DNA from: an uncultured Flavobacterium sp.
GTDB lineage: Bacteria > Bacteroidota > Bacteroidia > Flavobacteriales > Flavobacteriaceae
Direction: 5' to 3'
Assembly (NCBI GenBank): GCA_946886675.1
Contig: CAMPIZ010000061.1
Location: 1 to 8,372, forward strand
DNA: 8,372 bases
The notes under the pieces: generated by a model
The model's database searches: none
The model's input: the letters and a program-made list of their open reading frames with translations, nothing else
What the model was told of the DNA's origin: nothing
Translations under genes and position numbers: made by a program
In this document: positions 1 to 8,000 of the stretch, in pieces
Layout of the letters: each line of letters opens with the position of its first letter
Position numbering within the stretch: position 1 is the stretch's first letter

Positions 1-33
1 ATATTTAGCAAAACTTTAACAAACAGGATTTTA

Positions 34-1641
34 ATGAAAAAGCTAACAATTTTGTGTTTAGGGGTTTTTGGCCTCAGCACCTTACAGGCGCAGGATGTGC
101 TATGGGAAAAATCGTACGGCGGCAAGCAGGCCGATTACCTGCTGGATGCCCAGCCAACTGCTGATTACGGATTCATTCTGGCAGGAGCTTCCCTGTCTCT
201 TAAAGGAGGCAACAAGGAAGAAAACAATGTGGGGGATCTGGACTACTGGGTCTGGAAAATGGATGAGAGCGGCAGTCTGGACTGGCAGAAGAACCTGGGT
301 GGTTCGGGGCCTGATCTATTGTACAGTATTCAAAACACCAGGGATGGCGGTTTTATACTGGCCGGGACCTCAGAATCGGGAATTAACTTTCATAAAAAAG
401 ATTCCTGTCGGGGAAAAGAAGATATCTGGATCATTAAACTCAATGCCAAAGGCGGGGAGGAATGGCAAAGAGCACTGGGCGGTGATGGCCATGACTTGGT
501 AAAAAGTATTATCCAGACCACTGACGGGGGATATCTTGTAGGAGGTTCCTCCTCTTCTGCAATTAGCCCATTAATCTTAAAAGGCGCGGCAGATCCTTAC
601 GGTAAGGCAGAAGAATGCCGTGGCAGCCTGGATTACTGGATAATCAAACTGGACGCGCAAGGCCAGGTAAAATGGCAAAAGACCTATGGTGGGCTTTATA
701 ACGACATACTGGAAAGTGCCGGGCAAACCAAAGATGGGGGCTATATTATTGGGGGCTATTCCAACTCCCCTGCTTCCCGCGATAAAGCTGAAGATAATAA
801 GGGCGAAGGCGACTACTGGATAGTAAAGTTGGATAAAGACGGAGAAACAGAATGGCAGCGTGTCCTGGGCGGTGAGAAAGACGACCACCTCTTCACCATA
901 CAGCAGACTGCTGACGGAGGCTTTATTGCCGGTGGTAATTCCATATCAGATGGTTCCGGTAATAAAAGCAAGTCCAATATGAAGGGTACCGATATCTGGC
1001 TTGTTAAATTATCAGAGTCCGCAGAGATACTCTGGCAGGAGACCTACAATACCGGGGAGGTGGATATATTGACCTCACTGATAGAGAATCAGGACGGCAC
1101 CTTTTTACTGGGAGGCTATGCACAGAGTGAGGTGCGCGGCAAACAAAAATCCGATAAAAAAGAAATCAACGATTACCTGGCCATTAAAATATCATCCGAG
1201 GGTGAAGAAGTATGGAAAACCGCTGTCGGCAGTAATGGGGAAGACATCCTGCGAAAAGTTGTGCAGACAAGGGACGGTGGCTATATTTTGGCCGGAACTT
1301 CAAAAGGAACAATTTCCAGGGATAAAAAAAGCGGCAAAGGCAGCAATGACTTTTGGGTGGTAAAACTTAAAGACAAGGATAAGGAAGAGGAAAACAGCAG
1401 GAATAAAATAGAAGCTATCCCTAATCCTGCCCAGCAATTTACCAATGTAATTGTAGGATTTGAATTTGATACCGGAACTGCATCACTCTATGATCTCTCG
1501 GGCAGGCAGCTCCAGACTTTTACAGTGGAAAGCCGTACCATACCTGTTGATATGAGCTCTTATCCTCAAGGCATCTACATCATGGAGGTTGCCACCAACA
1601 CCGGTACCGCATCCGTTAAAATAATGAAAGGAAAAAATTAA
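34..1641 (+). CDS. Secreted seven-repeat (probable beta-propeller) protein with T9SS type A sorting domain
   Basis: Complete 535-residue ORF. Residues 1-20 form a Sec signal peptide (Lys-rich start, hydrophobic core, LQAQ end). Cys9 lies inside the hydrophobic core without a lipobox, so this is not a lipoprotein. Residues 24-453 are seven repeats, each starting at a conserved Trp (residues 24, 84, 144, 214, 274, 334, 394) and carrying W-Q-K/R..GG, T.DGG[YF], GG/AG.S and D.W..KL motifs. This pattern fits a seven-bladed propeller. A charged linker (about 444-458) leads to a C-terminal T9SS type A domain (about 460-535), so the protein is expected to cross the outer membrane and be attached to the surface or released. 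It lies 15 bp before the RHS pair, suggesting one transcript and a surface or adhesion role with those proteins; that role is inference. The start was chosen because the signal peptide follows it directly; no Shine-Dalgarno is seen, as is usual in Bacteroidota. The ligand is unknown. Confidence 0.93.
   Translation: MKKLTILCLGVFGLSTLQAQDVLWEKSYGGKQADYLLDAQPTADYGFILAGASLSLKGGNKEENNVGDLDYWVWKMDESGSLDWQKNLGGSGPDLLYSIQNTRDGGFILAGTSESGINFHKKDSCRGKEDIWIIKLNAKGGEEWQRALGGDGHDLVKSIIQTTDGGYLVGGSSSSAISPLILKGAADPYGKAEECRGSLDYWIIKLDAQGQVKWQKTYGGLYNDILESAGQTKDGGYIIGGYSNSPASRDKAEDNKGEGDYWIVKLDKDGETEWQRVLGGEKDDHLFTIQQTADGGFIAGGNSISDGSGNKSKSNMKGTDIWLVKLSESAEILWQETYNTGEVDILTSLIENQDGTFLLGGYAQSEVRGKQKSDKKEINDYLAIKISSEGEEVWKTAVGSNGEDILRKVVQTRDGGYILAGTSKGTISRDKKSGKGSNDFWVVKLKDKDKEEENSRNKIEAIPNPAQQFTNVIVGFEFDTGTASLYDLSGRQLQTFTVESRTIPVDMSSYPQGIYIMEVATNTGTASVKIMKGKN
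103..1392 (+). repeat. Seven tandem 60-residue repeats within gene 1
   Basis: The repeat-opening Trp recurs every 60 residues, except for one 70-residue unit. Units start at bases 103, 283, 463, 673, 853, 1033 and 1213. The third unit carries a 10-residue insertion in its variable loop. Each unit has the order W..(Y/L)GG, D, T.DGG(Y/F), (A/G)G.S, a charged Lys/Asp/Glu-rich loop, D(Y/I/F)W..KL and G/E before the next Trp. Unit 6 is the most degenerate: it has lost the GG, the DGG reads DGT, and DYW reads DYL. The DGG codons differ between units, so this is an old protein repeat and not a recent DNA duplication. Seven units suggests a closed seven-bladed propeller, but that count is inferred from sequence only. 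Confidence 0.88.
1411..1641 (+). other. T9SS type A C-terminal sorting domain (end of gene 1)
   Basis: Residues about 460-535 of gene 1 have the marks of the Por/T9SS type A domain: an opening I-x-x-x-PNPA motif, the strand motif LYDLSGRQL, a Y-P-x-G-I-Y-I motif, and a final short strand with VKIMK close to the C-terminus. In this family the domain is recognised at the outer-membrane T9SS translocon and is usually removed by the sortase PorU as the protein is attached to the surface or released. Confidence 0.9.
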
Positions 1642-1656
1642 AATAAATACGTTACA

Positions 1657-4600
1657 ATGAAAAACTATACACACCTGATAATACTATTATTATTGTTTTA
1701 TGCAGTATCTCACGGGCAGGAACAACCAATAGAAACTAAACTCCCTACAGTAATACCGCCATCACCGTCGGTCGCTGCCTTAATGAAATTTGAAGAGTAT
1801 CCTGTAAATAATTATACCGGGATTCCCAATATAGCTATCCCCCTTTATAATGTTTCAACCATTGATAATGCTTTAGGGATCAACCTGTCATTAAATTACC
1901 ATCCCGCTTCTGCAGCAGGAGAAGAGGCAGCGGCTAATACTGGGCTTGGTTGGAGCATTATGGCGGGGGGTACGATTTCAAGAACTGTAAAAGGGCTTCC
2001 TGATGAAATCTCTCATAATTCCCGCTATGGTATACGGACATCTCAGAATAATTATGATGACATCGTAGGCATGTTAGACCAGTCCGCTCAATTTGCTAAA
2101 TCGGAATATATGTGGGATACTTACATGAAAGGTAAATATGACACGGAATATGATTTATACCAATATAATTTTATGGGTTATACTGGCAGGTTTATTCTCA
2201 ACACAGACCTGGAAGTAGTTAAGTTGGATAAAAACACTCTTAAAATTAACTATCACCAGGGTTCTGGGACAGATACCGATTACTTTGAAATTCATGATGA
2301 TAAAGGTAATAAGTACCGCTTTGATGTGAGGGAAAAAACAACCCAACAAACATGGAGCCTCATTAATTTTATGGGTGATGGTGAAACCGCAAGCCCCTCC
2401 TCCGTGCTTCCTCAGTATACAAGTGCTTACCACCTTTCAACAGTAACTAGTAAAACCAATCGATTAATAATAGAGTTTTACTACAGTGCACCTATGGAAG
2501 AGCAGATAAAGAATATGCAAACCACTAAGTCCCAAATCATCTATCTGAATCAAAATACAGTTATAAATGATATTGGATACGTAGATCTTTATACTGGCGC
2601 GCGTCCATGTGGTTTTCCCCCGGAAGAATATCAAAAACTCCAGCCAGCTGAAAAAAGGACGATAAACCATTTATTTATACAGACCAGGAAATTAGATTAT
2701 GTGATTGTAGTAGGTAAAGCAAAAATTGATTTTGAATATGAGATAGGCAGGTCAGATGATAACATAGAGAATAGTGAGGATGTCAGTAAGTTAAAATCGA
2801 TAGTGATAAGCAGAAAGACCACAGATGTTTCCTTTACCAATTTTAAGAAATTCACCTTTAATTACTTTTATTCTGATGTAGCTTCAATGGGCTCAAGACT
2901 GATGCTTGAAAATGTAGTAGAAAGTAATTATATTGACACAAAAACCCAAAAACACTCTTTTTCCTATGATGACTATTATAAAGTTTTAGGTCTGAATTCT
3001 GGAGGAAGGATGAGCCATGACTATTGGGGGTATTTTAACAGTACACCGCTTACTGATCCTCAAAACAAAGAAGTATCCCCCATTGTATGTGCTAGCGATA
3101 TGCTTCAGAAAATTGTCTACCCCACAGGAGGATGTGCCGTTTTTGACTATGAACCTAATACATACTCTTATATTGGCCACCAGGTGCTTGAAGATCATAA
3201 TGCTGATCTTACTACCAGTGAATTCAATTCCAATCCCGATAATTGGGATATTACTACGCAAGAACACACCCTTGCAGCAAACTCGGCAAATGATTATACT
3301 TCTGTTTATGAGTTCTCAGCTATAATTGGACAACCACAATTTGTAACAGTCAGAGCTAGTAACCAATTAGAAAATGCGAGTCTGGTGCTTGAAAAATATG
3401 TGTCAGGACAATGGCAGTTATTGAGTACCTTAAATGGTACCTATGCAAATTATGATCTAGGTTTACTAGAAGGCTTTTACAGAATAAAATTTACAAACTT
3501 TGATATCCAATCAGGTTCTACTGCTGCAACTTTTTGGCTGGATTACAAAACCAGGCTTACACCAACACGTAAATGGCTTTATGGCGGCGGGGTAAGGATC
3601 AAGCGGATAGGCTACTTTGATCAATCGGTAGACCCTTACTATTATAGAGACCCTTATATTGCATCGCAGGAGCCTGCCCCTGTTAAGGAGAAAAATTACA
3701 GCTACCAGTTTTTTAATGATACCTGGAGAAGCAGTGGATCAATGGTATCACCCAGGCCCGTTTATACCGATACTATCAGGAGAACATATATAACGGGTGG
3801 TACAGAAACCTGTCCCTATTATCCAAAATATGACTTTACCTACAGGCTTGATTATTCTTCCAGTATTGCTGCTGAAGTTCAGTCTCAGGGAGGATATGTC
3901 GGTTATAAAAATGTGACAGTTTCAGAAACAGGAAACGGTAAAACTACTTATGAATATACATCTTCCATTGATGTTCCTGAAGACGAGACTGCTTCCAGAT
4001 ACCCTTTCTTTCCCATTGCAACCCATGACTACAAAAAAGGGAACTTACTGGCGGAAAGGATATTTAATGAAGCAGGACAGAAACTTCAGGAAACAATTTA
4101 TGAATACGATCCTGCTGCAATGCAGGAGTTTACCGAAATGATAGGGATACAGGTTTACGGTGACAAATGGATGGATTGCCCAAAAGCTTCAAGCTTTACT
4201 ACATATAGCGATTATGTGGATGCGGTAGAACAATGCTCCGTCAATGGACCTCAGGACCCTATGTGCGATCTGACATGCGGACCTTCTGAAAGTTTTATTT
4301 TATATGAAAAGAGCTTTCAGCATTTCGGCTGGGTAAAGCTTACCCGAAAAATAAACCGCGAATATTTTAATGATGATTCCGGCCAGCACCTGGTCGAATC
4401 AATTGAAGACTTTACCTATAATAACCTGAACATGAAGGTGGCTTCCTATAAAAAGCAGGTGTATTCGGGCAATTCTCCTGAGTTTATCGAGATGTACTAT
4501 AGTTATCACTTACCCACGGGCTATACAACCAGTAACAGGATTTCCGATATAGCACAGGTAAAAACCTACAGGAACGGTAGTGAGATATCTTTAAGAAGCA

Positions 4601-5067
4601 TTACCTATGATGGCAACGCCCCTTACCTGCCGTTTATAGTTTCAGAATCTAAGGGTGGGCAAGCTTTAGAGGAAAGAGCACGCTTTAAAGCCTATAACGA
4701 GTATGGCAATATTCTGGAGGTGCAGCAGACAGACGGTAATACCATCTCTTATATCTGGGGGTATAACAAAAGCCAACCCATAGCGATGCTTGAGAATGCT
4801 TCCAATACCCAGATTGCGCTATCCTTAGGGGTTAATTATTCTGATATTAACGAATCTAACATCACTGCCATCAATAACCTGAGAACTGCATTACCGGATG
4901 CCATGATAACCACCTATACGCATGAACCGCTGATAGGTATAAAAACCATGACCGATCCCAGGGGTTATACCACTTTCTATGACTATGACCCTTTTGGAAG
5001 GCTAATCTCTGTGAAAGATGACCAAGGGAACCTTTTATCGGAAAACAAATATAATTTCAGGCCTTAA
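1657..5067 (+). CDS. Secreted SpvB/TcB-like RHS shell protein (upstream half)
   Basis: Complete 1136-residue ORF. A Sec signal peptide covers about residues 1-20 (ILLLLFY core, ending HGQ). Residues about 38-117 resemble the N-terminal domain of SpvB/TcB-type proteins, with an NNYTGIPNIAIPLY segment and the GLGWS...GG.ISR motif at 96-109. The middle is beta-rich with Tyr/Asp motifs, including YPTGG..FDYEPN (about 488-500) and GGGVRIKRI (643-651). A beta-rich insertion separates these two motifs. Residues 841-874 hold four Cys. RHS/YD repeats fill the C-terminus: YNEYGNILEV, YIWGYN..QPIAML (to about 1044) and YDYDPFGRLI..KDD near 1108-1121. The protein ends shortly after at YNFRP, with no core, toxin tip or T9SS domain. 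It sits between the sorted propeller protein and the DUF6443 RHS protein with gaps of 15 and 12 bp. By analogy with TcB it probably supplies part of a hollow shell around the toxin tip of gene 3; this role is inference. Confidence 0.9.
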   Translation: MKNYTHLIILLLLFYAVSHGQEQPIETKLPTVIPPSPSVAALMKFEEYPVNNYTGIPNIAIPLYNVSTIDNALGINLSLNYHPASAAGEEAAANTGLGWSIMAGGTISRTVKGLPDEISHNSRYGIRTSQNNYDDIVGMLDQSAQFAKSEYMWDTYMKGKYDTEYDLYQYNFMGYTGRFILNTDLEVVKLDKNTLKINYHQGSGTDTDYFEIHDDKGNKYRFDVREKTTQQTWSLINFMGDGETASPSSVLPQYTSAYHLSTVTSKTNRLIIEFYYSAPMEEQIKNMQTTKSQIIYLNQNTVINDIGYVDLYTGARPCGFPPEEYQKLQPAEKRTINHLFIQTRKLDYVIVVGKAKIDFEYEIGRSDDNIENSEDVSKLKSIVISRKTTDVSFTNFKKFTFNYFYSDVASMGSRLMLENVVESNYIDTKTQKHSFSYDDYYKVLGLNSGGRMSHDYWGYFNSTPLTDPQNKEVSPIVCASDMLQKIVYPTGGCAVFDYEPNTYSYIGHQVLEDHNADLTTSEFNSNPDNWDITTQEHTLAANSANDYTSVYEFSAIIGQPQFVTVRASNQLENASLVLEKYVSGQWQLLSTLNGTYANYDLGLLEGFYRIKFTNFDIQSGSTAATFWLDYKTRLTPTRKWLYGGGVRIKRIGYFDQSVDPYYYRDPYIASQEPAPVKEKNYSYQFFNDTWRSSGSMVSPRPVYTDTIRRTYITGGTETCPYYPKYDFTYRLDYSSSIAAEVQSQGGYVGYKNVTVSETGNGKTTYEYTSSIDVPEDETASRYPFFPIATHDYKKGNLLAERIFNEAGQKLQETIYEYDPAAMQEFTEMIGIQVYGDKWMDCPKASSFTTYSDYVDAVEQCSVNGPQDPMCDLTCGPSESFILYEKSFQHFGWVKLTRKINREYFNDDSGQHLVESIEDFTYNNLNMKVASYKKQVYSGNSPEFIEMYYSYHLPTGYTTSNRISDIAQVKTYRNGSEISLRSITYDGNAPYLPFIVSESKGGQALEERARFKAYNEYGNILEVQQTDGNTISYIWGYNKSQPIAMLENASNTQIALSLGVNYSDINESNITAINNLRTALPDAMITTYTHEPLIGIKTMTDPRGYTTFYDYDPFGRLISVKDDQGNLLSENKYNFRP
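3175..3558 (+). other. Probable inserted beta-sandwich domain in gene 2
   Basis: Residues about 507-634 of gene 2 break the usual order in which an FDYEPN-type strand is soon followed by the GG-(V/L)-R-(I/V)-K motif. The segment is rich in Asn, Ser and Thr. It contains a run of probable strands (VYEFSAII, FVTVRAS, ASLVLEKY, QWQLLSTL, YRIKFTNF, TFWLDY). This alternating pattern suggests a jelly-roll or carbohydrate-binding-like fold, but I recognise no named family. The boundaries are approximate. Confidence 0.4.
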
Positions 5068-5079
5068 TACCATCACACC

Positions 5080-8000
5080 ATGAAAAAAATACTCTATATA
5101 CTATTATTACTGCCCCTAATGGTAATCGGGCAGAGTACCGACCAGAACTATGTAAGGACCTATACCTATAAAGACGCCACAACATCAACAGACGCTTCTA
5201 AGGCTCATGCCACTGTTATTTATTATGACGGGCTGGGCAGGCCCGTGCAACAGGTAGCCGGAAAAATGTCCGGAGGCGGAAAGGATATGATTACCCACAT
5301 TGAATATGATGTATATGGCAGGCAGCCCAGGGAGTACCTACCCTATGAAGCCTCAGCGGCTAACCTTGCCTTTGATGCTGCTGCCTATAATAATGTGCAT
5401 TCTTTTTACGATACGCCTTATTTTGATGAAACAAAAAATCCTTATACAGAAAAGATATTTGAAGCCTCTCCATTAAACAGGGTACTGAAGCAGGCAGCCC
5501 CAGGAAATAGCTGGAAGGCCCATTACCAGGATGACAACGACCATACTGTAAAGTATGCTTATACGGTTAATAGTGAATCTACGAATGTAAAAAAATACAG
5601 CGCGGTAAGCCAGCTTGATCCGGTTACAGGCATTTATTCCAGTGTTCAGCTGACCGATGAAGGCTATTACGACGAAGGCGAACTCTACCGGACAATAACA
5701 CAGGATGAGAATAATGCTTATGCTATCGCTACAGAGAGTTTTATGAATAGCAGATATACTGAAGAATTTAAGGACAAGGAGGGACGATTAATCGCTAAGA
5801 AAATAGCTTATGGGTCAGAAGACGAGTATGGTATGCCAGTTATGTCGGTTATATTTACGCATTATATCTACGACCAGTTTGGAAACCTTGCCTGCGTGTT
5901 GCCCCCAGACGCTACATTGGCTACAAAAGATGGTCTTGGTTATCAGTACCACTACGACAGCAGGAATAGGATGGTGGAAAAGAAATTGCCGGGTAAAACA
6001 TGGGAGTACCTTGTTTATGACAACAGGGATCGCGTAGTGGCTACAGGACCTACCAATTCACCTTTCGGAACTGGTAATATAGGCTGGATGCGTAATTACT
6101 ATGATGTAAATAACCGACTGGTTATAACAGGCTGGTATGAATCTGAAGTAAGCTCTGAGCGAAGAGCGGCTTTGCAGGATAATTTAAACGCCCCTGTTAA
6201 TATTGGAAGAGGACAAGGGACAATTGACAATATCAACACGGATTACAAGGTGGATGGCTTGCCTTCAGGATTCAAGCTACTAATTGTAAATTACTATGAT
6301 AATTACAACTGGCCGGGTGCAGCTTCTGTACCTTCAACGGTTGAAGGAGAACAGGTAACACAGGAGTTAAGGGGGGTAGTAACTGGAGTGTGGAAAAGGG
6401 CAGTTATACAGCCCTCAAATACCAATGGCGAGACCACTACCACATTTTATGATGCCAAAGCAAGGCCAATACGGGTACATAATAAAAATTACCTGGGTGG
6501 TTATACACAGATAGATTCCCGGCTTGATTTTGATGGTACCCCGCGTTATACCATTACCCGACAGCGACGCGACTCCGGGGATAATGAAACAGAAATACTA
6601 GATGATTTTACCTATACCGATCAGGACAGGCTGTTAACCCACACCCATAAGATAAACAACCTGGACAAGGAATTGATGCAGGATAATGCTTATGATGCTA
6701 TAGGACAACTGGTTAAAAAAAATGTGGGAGGTATGTATGGTACAAACCCCTATCAGTATGTAGATTACAAATACAATGTGCGCGGCTGGCTTACCGATAT
6801 TAATAACGTAGATAACCTTTACGATGGCAGCTCACAATCAGGAGACTTGTTTGCTTTCAGAATAAATTATCAGCAGGAGGACAATGACCTTGGTGGTTAT
6901 CCACTGCCGGGTTTGTATAACGGTAATATTTCAGCGACTTACTGGAAAACTACAACTGATAATGTGCTTCGAAAATACAGATACAGTTACGATGAATTAA
7001 ACCGTCTTAAGAATGCCAGGTATCAGAAACCTAATACCAGTGTACCCGAACCGGGTAATTATAACGAACAGATAAAATATGACCCGCGTGGCAATATAAC
7101 ATCACTTATAAGGACAGGTGGTAATGATAATAGTACGAATCCGATTGAGATCGATAATCTCACCTATACTTACGAACCGGATAGCAATCTTCTAAGTATT
7201 GTAGCGGATGCTACCAACAGCCCGCAGGGATTTAAGGACAGTCCTGATAATAATGATGTGGATTACAAGTATGATGATTATGGTAATATGATATACGACA
7301 GGAATAAGGAAATTACCGCAATAACCTATAACCACCTTAATTTGCCTGTCGAAATTATCTTCGGCAATGACCCATCCAAAAAAATTAGTTATATTTATGA
7401 TGCCTCAGGCGTAAAACTGTGTAAAATAGTAGAAAATGGAGGTACAGCGGTTAAGACTGATTACTTAGGCGGGTTTCAGTACATTGATACTAAACTCACA
7501 ACGTTTCCGACAGCGGAAGGTTATGTAGAGTATAACAGTGATTCGAACACCTACACGTATGTATACAATTATACCGACCATCTGGGCAATATAAGGCTTA
7601 AGTATCGTGGGATTGGAGGGAGTTTGATAGTGATGGAAGAAAATCATTATTATCCCTTCGGACTTAGACATAAAGGCTATAATGATGTTGAAACAGCTAA
7701 GAATAAGTATAAGTATAACGGTAAGGAGCTTGAAGATGATTTAGATAAAAATACTTATGCCTTTGGATGGAGAGATTATGACCCCGCATTAGGTAGGTTT
7801 ACTAAGATTGATAGATTTGCAGAAAAATATTATGAATTATCATCATATAATTATTCTGGCAATAATCCAGTATTATTTCGAGACATAGCTGGCGATAGCA
7901 TTAGTATGTCAAAGCTTGTTAAATTTGATAAGGCTACCCGTTATGATATAGCTAAAAATACTATTAATGACTTGAATCTGGCCACTGGATTGAACCTTAG

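Noticed and set aside
1..33. Possible promoter (TATTTAG) upstream of gene 1
   Set aside because: It does not match the Bacteroidota -7 element TAnnTTTG well, and only 33 bases are available, so no -33 element can be judged.
58..63. Lipoprotein signal at Cys9 of gene 1
   Set aside because: The Cys is inside the hydrophobic core with no lipobox before it; cleavage near residue 20 fits better.
577..888. 103-codon open frame on the - strand
   Set aside because: Antisense to the propeller repeats, no recognisable domain, and the + strand gene has clear repeats and a sorting domain throughout.
2155..3267. Open frames on the - strand within gene 2 (2155-2433, 2464-2670, 2986-3267)
   Set aside because: Short, without recognisable domains, and fully covered by a long conserved coding frame on the other strand.
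5065..5082. Gene 2 and gene 3 as one gene broken by a nonsense mutation
   Set aside because: Gene 3 starts directly with its own signal peptide and a DUF6443-type N-terminus, and gene 2 has a natural-looking C-terminus, so two genes is the simpler reading.
5810..6037. 75-codon open frame on the + strand inside gene 3
   Set aside because: Out-of-frame shadow of the well-conserved YD-repeat segment; no start context or domain of its own.
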